From positions 24,416 to 88,415 of the forward strand of contig CALUHI010000016.1 in the NCBI GenBank assembly GCA_944320405.1: 64,000 nucleotides of DNA. The letters run 5' to 3'. The translations under genes were made by a program, and so were the position numbers. Below the pieces are notes generated by a model that was not told the DNA's origin, searched no databases, and worked only from the letters and a program-made list of their open reading frames with translations. The DNA is from an uncultured Eggerthellaceae bacterium. Lineage in GTDB: Bacteria > Actinomycetota > Coriobacteriia > Coriobacteriales > Eggerthellaceae. This document shows, one piece after another, positions 63,982-64,000 of the stretch (position 1 is the first letter of the stretch; every line of letters starts with the position of its first letter).

Positions 63982-64000
63982 GAAGCGGTACCTACCGCTG

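Noticed and set aside
7947..64000. Integrase or transposase within the element
   Set aside because: No tyrosine or serine recombinase motif or IS transposase was found; the integrase probably lies outside the window.

Overview
The window looks like part of a high-GC actinobacterial chromosome, most likely from the class Coriobacteriia (Eggerthellaceae-like). The basis is the rpoB/rpoC protein sequences, the codon use and the style of the surface proteins; no database search was possible. At the left edge lie the reverse-strand rpoB and the 5' part of rpoC, with a strong promoter in front of rpoB. From about 7.75-7.95 kb to the right edge, almost everything is one integrative and conjugative element (ICE) or a closely related mobile island. 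No integrase and no right-hand attachment site fall inside the window.

Layout. 7.9-9.5 kb: an accessory gene and a replication-initiator-like helix-turn-helix protein. 9.7-20.7 kb (+): the conjugation machinery, namely a PcfB-like protein, the VirD4/TraG coupling protein, two small membrane pilin-like proteins, PrgI/VirB3-like, the VirB4 ATPase, a bifunctional peptidoglycan hydrolase, a membrane-anchored exported protein and a VirB6-like channel protein. 20.7-24.8 kb: a double ArdA antirestriction protein and two related proteins of a repeated unknown domain. 24.8-40.5 kb: a sortase and pilus island with a thioester/VaFE-repeat adhesin, a class B sortase, a SpaA-type pilin, two class C sortases and a giant surface protein. 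40.5-49.3 kb: cargo with small paralogous cassettes, a SAP-domain protein, a BglII/BstYI-like restriction endonuclease divergent from an MT-A70 methyltransferase, and unknown membrane, zinc-ribbon and coiled-coil proteins. 49.3-52.1 kb: a hairpin-rich non-coding region and two small orphan CRISPR arrays with almost identical leaders on either side of a Fic gene. 52.2-64 kb (-): a membrane-anchored surface protein, small zinc-finger proteins, an SPL-like radical SAM protein, Ssb, an XRE/zinc-domain regulator, the relaxase and MobC with a palindrome-rich candidate oriT, an AbiE toxin-antitoxin locus whose toxin core is deleted, and a DUF3846 protein.

How the genes fit together. MobC and the relaxase would nick at oriT. 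The PcfB-like and VirD4 proteins would pass the strand to the VirB-type channel opened by the C40/lysozyme hydrolase. Surface adhesins and sortase pili probably hold mating cells together. ArdA, the R-M pair, Fic, AbiE and the CRISPR arrays form a defence and counter-defence layer. Two features stand out. Both transfer ATPases (VirD4 and VirB4) carry extra cysteine-rich inserts in their motor domains. Several element genes share short structured upstream sequences, which suggests element-wide regulation.
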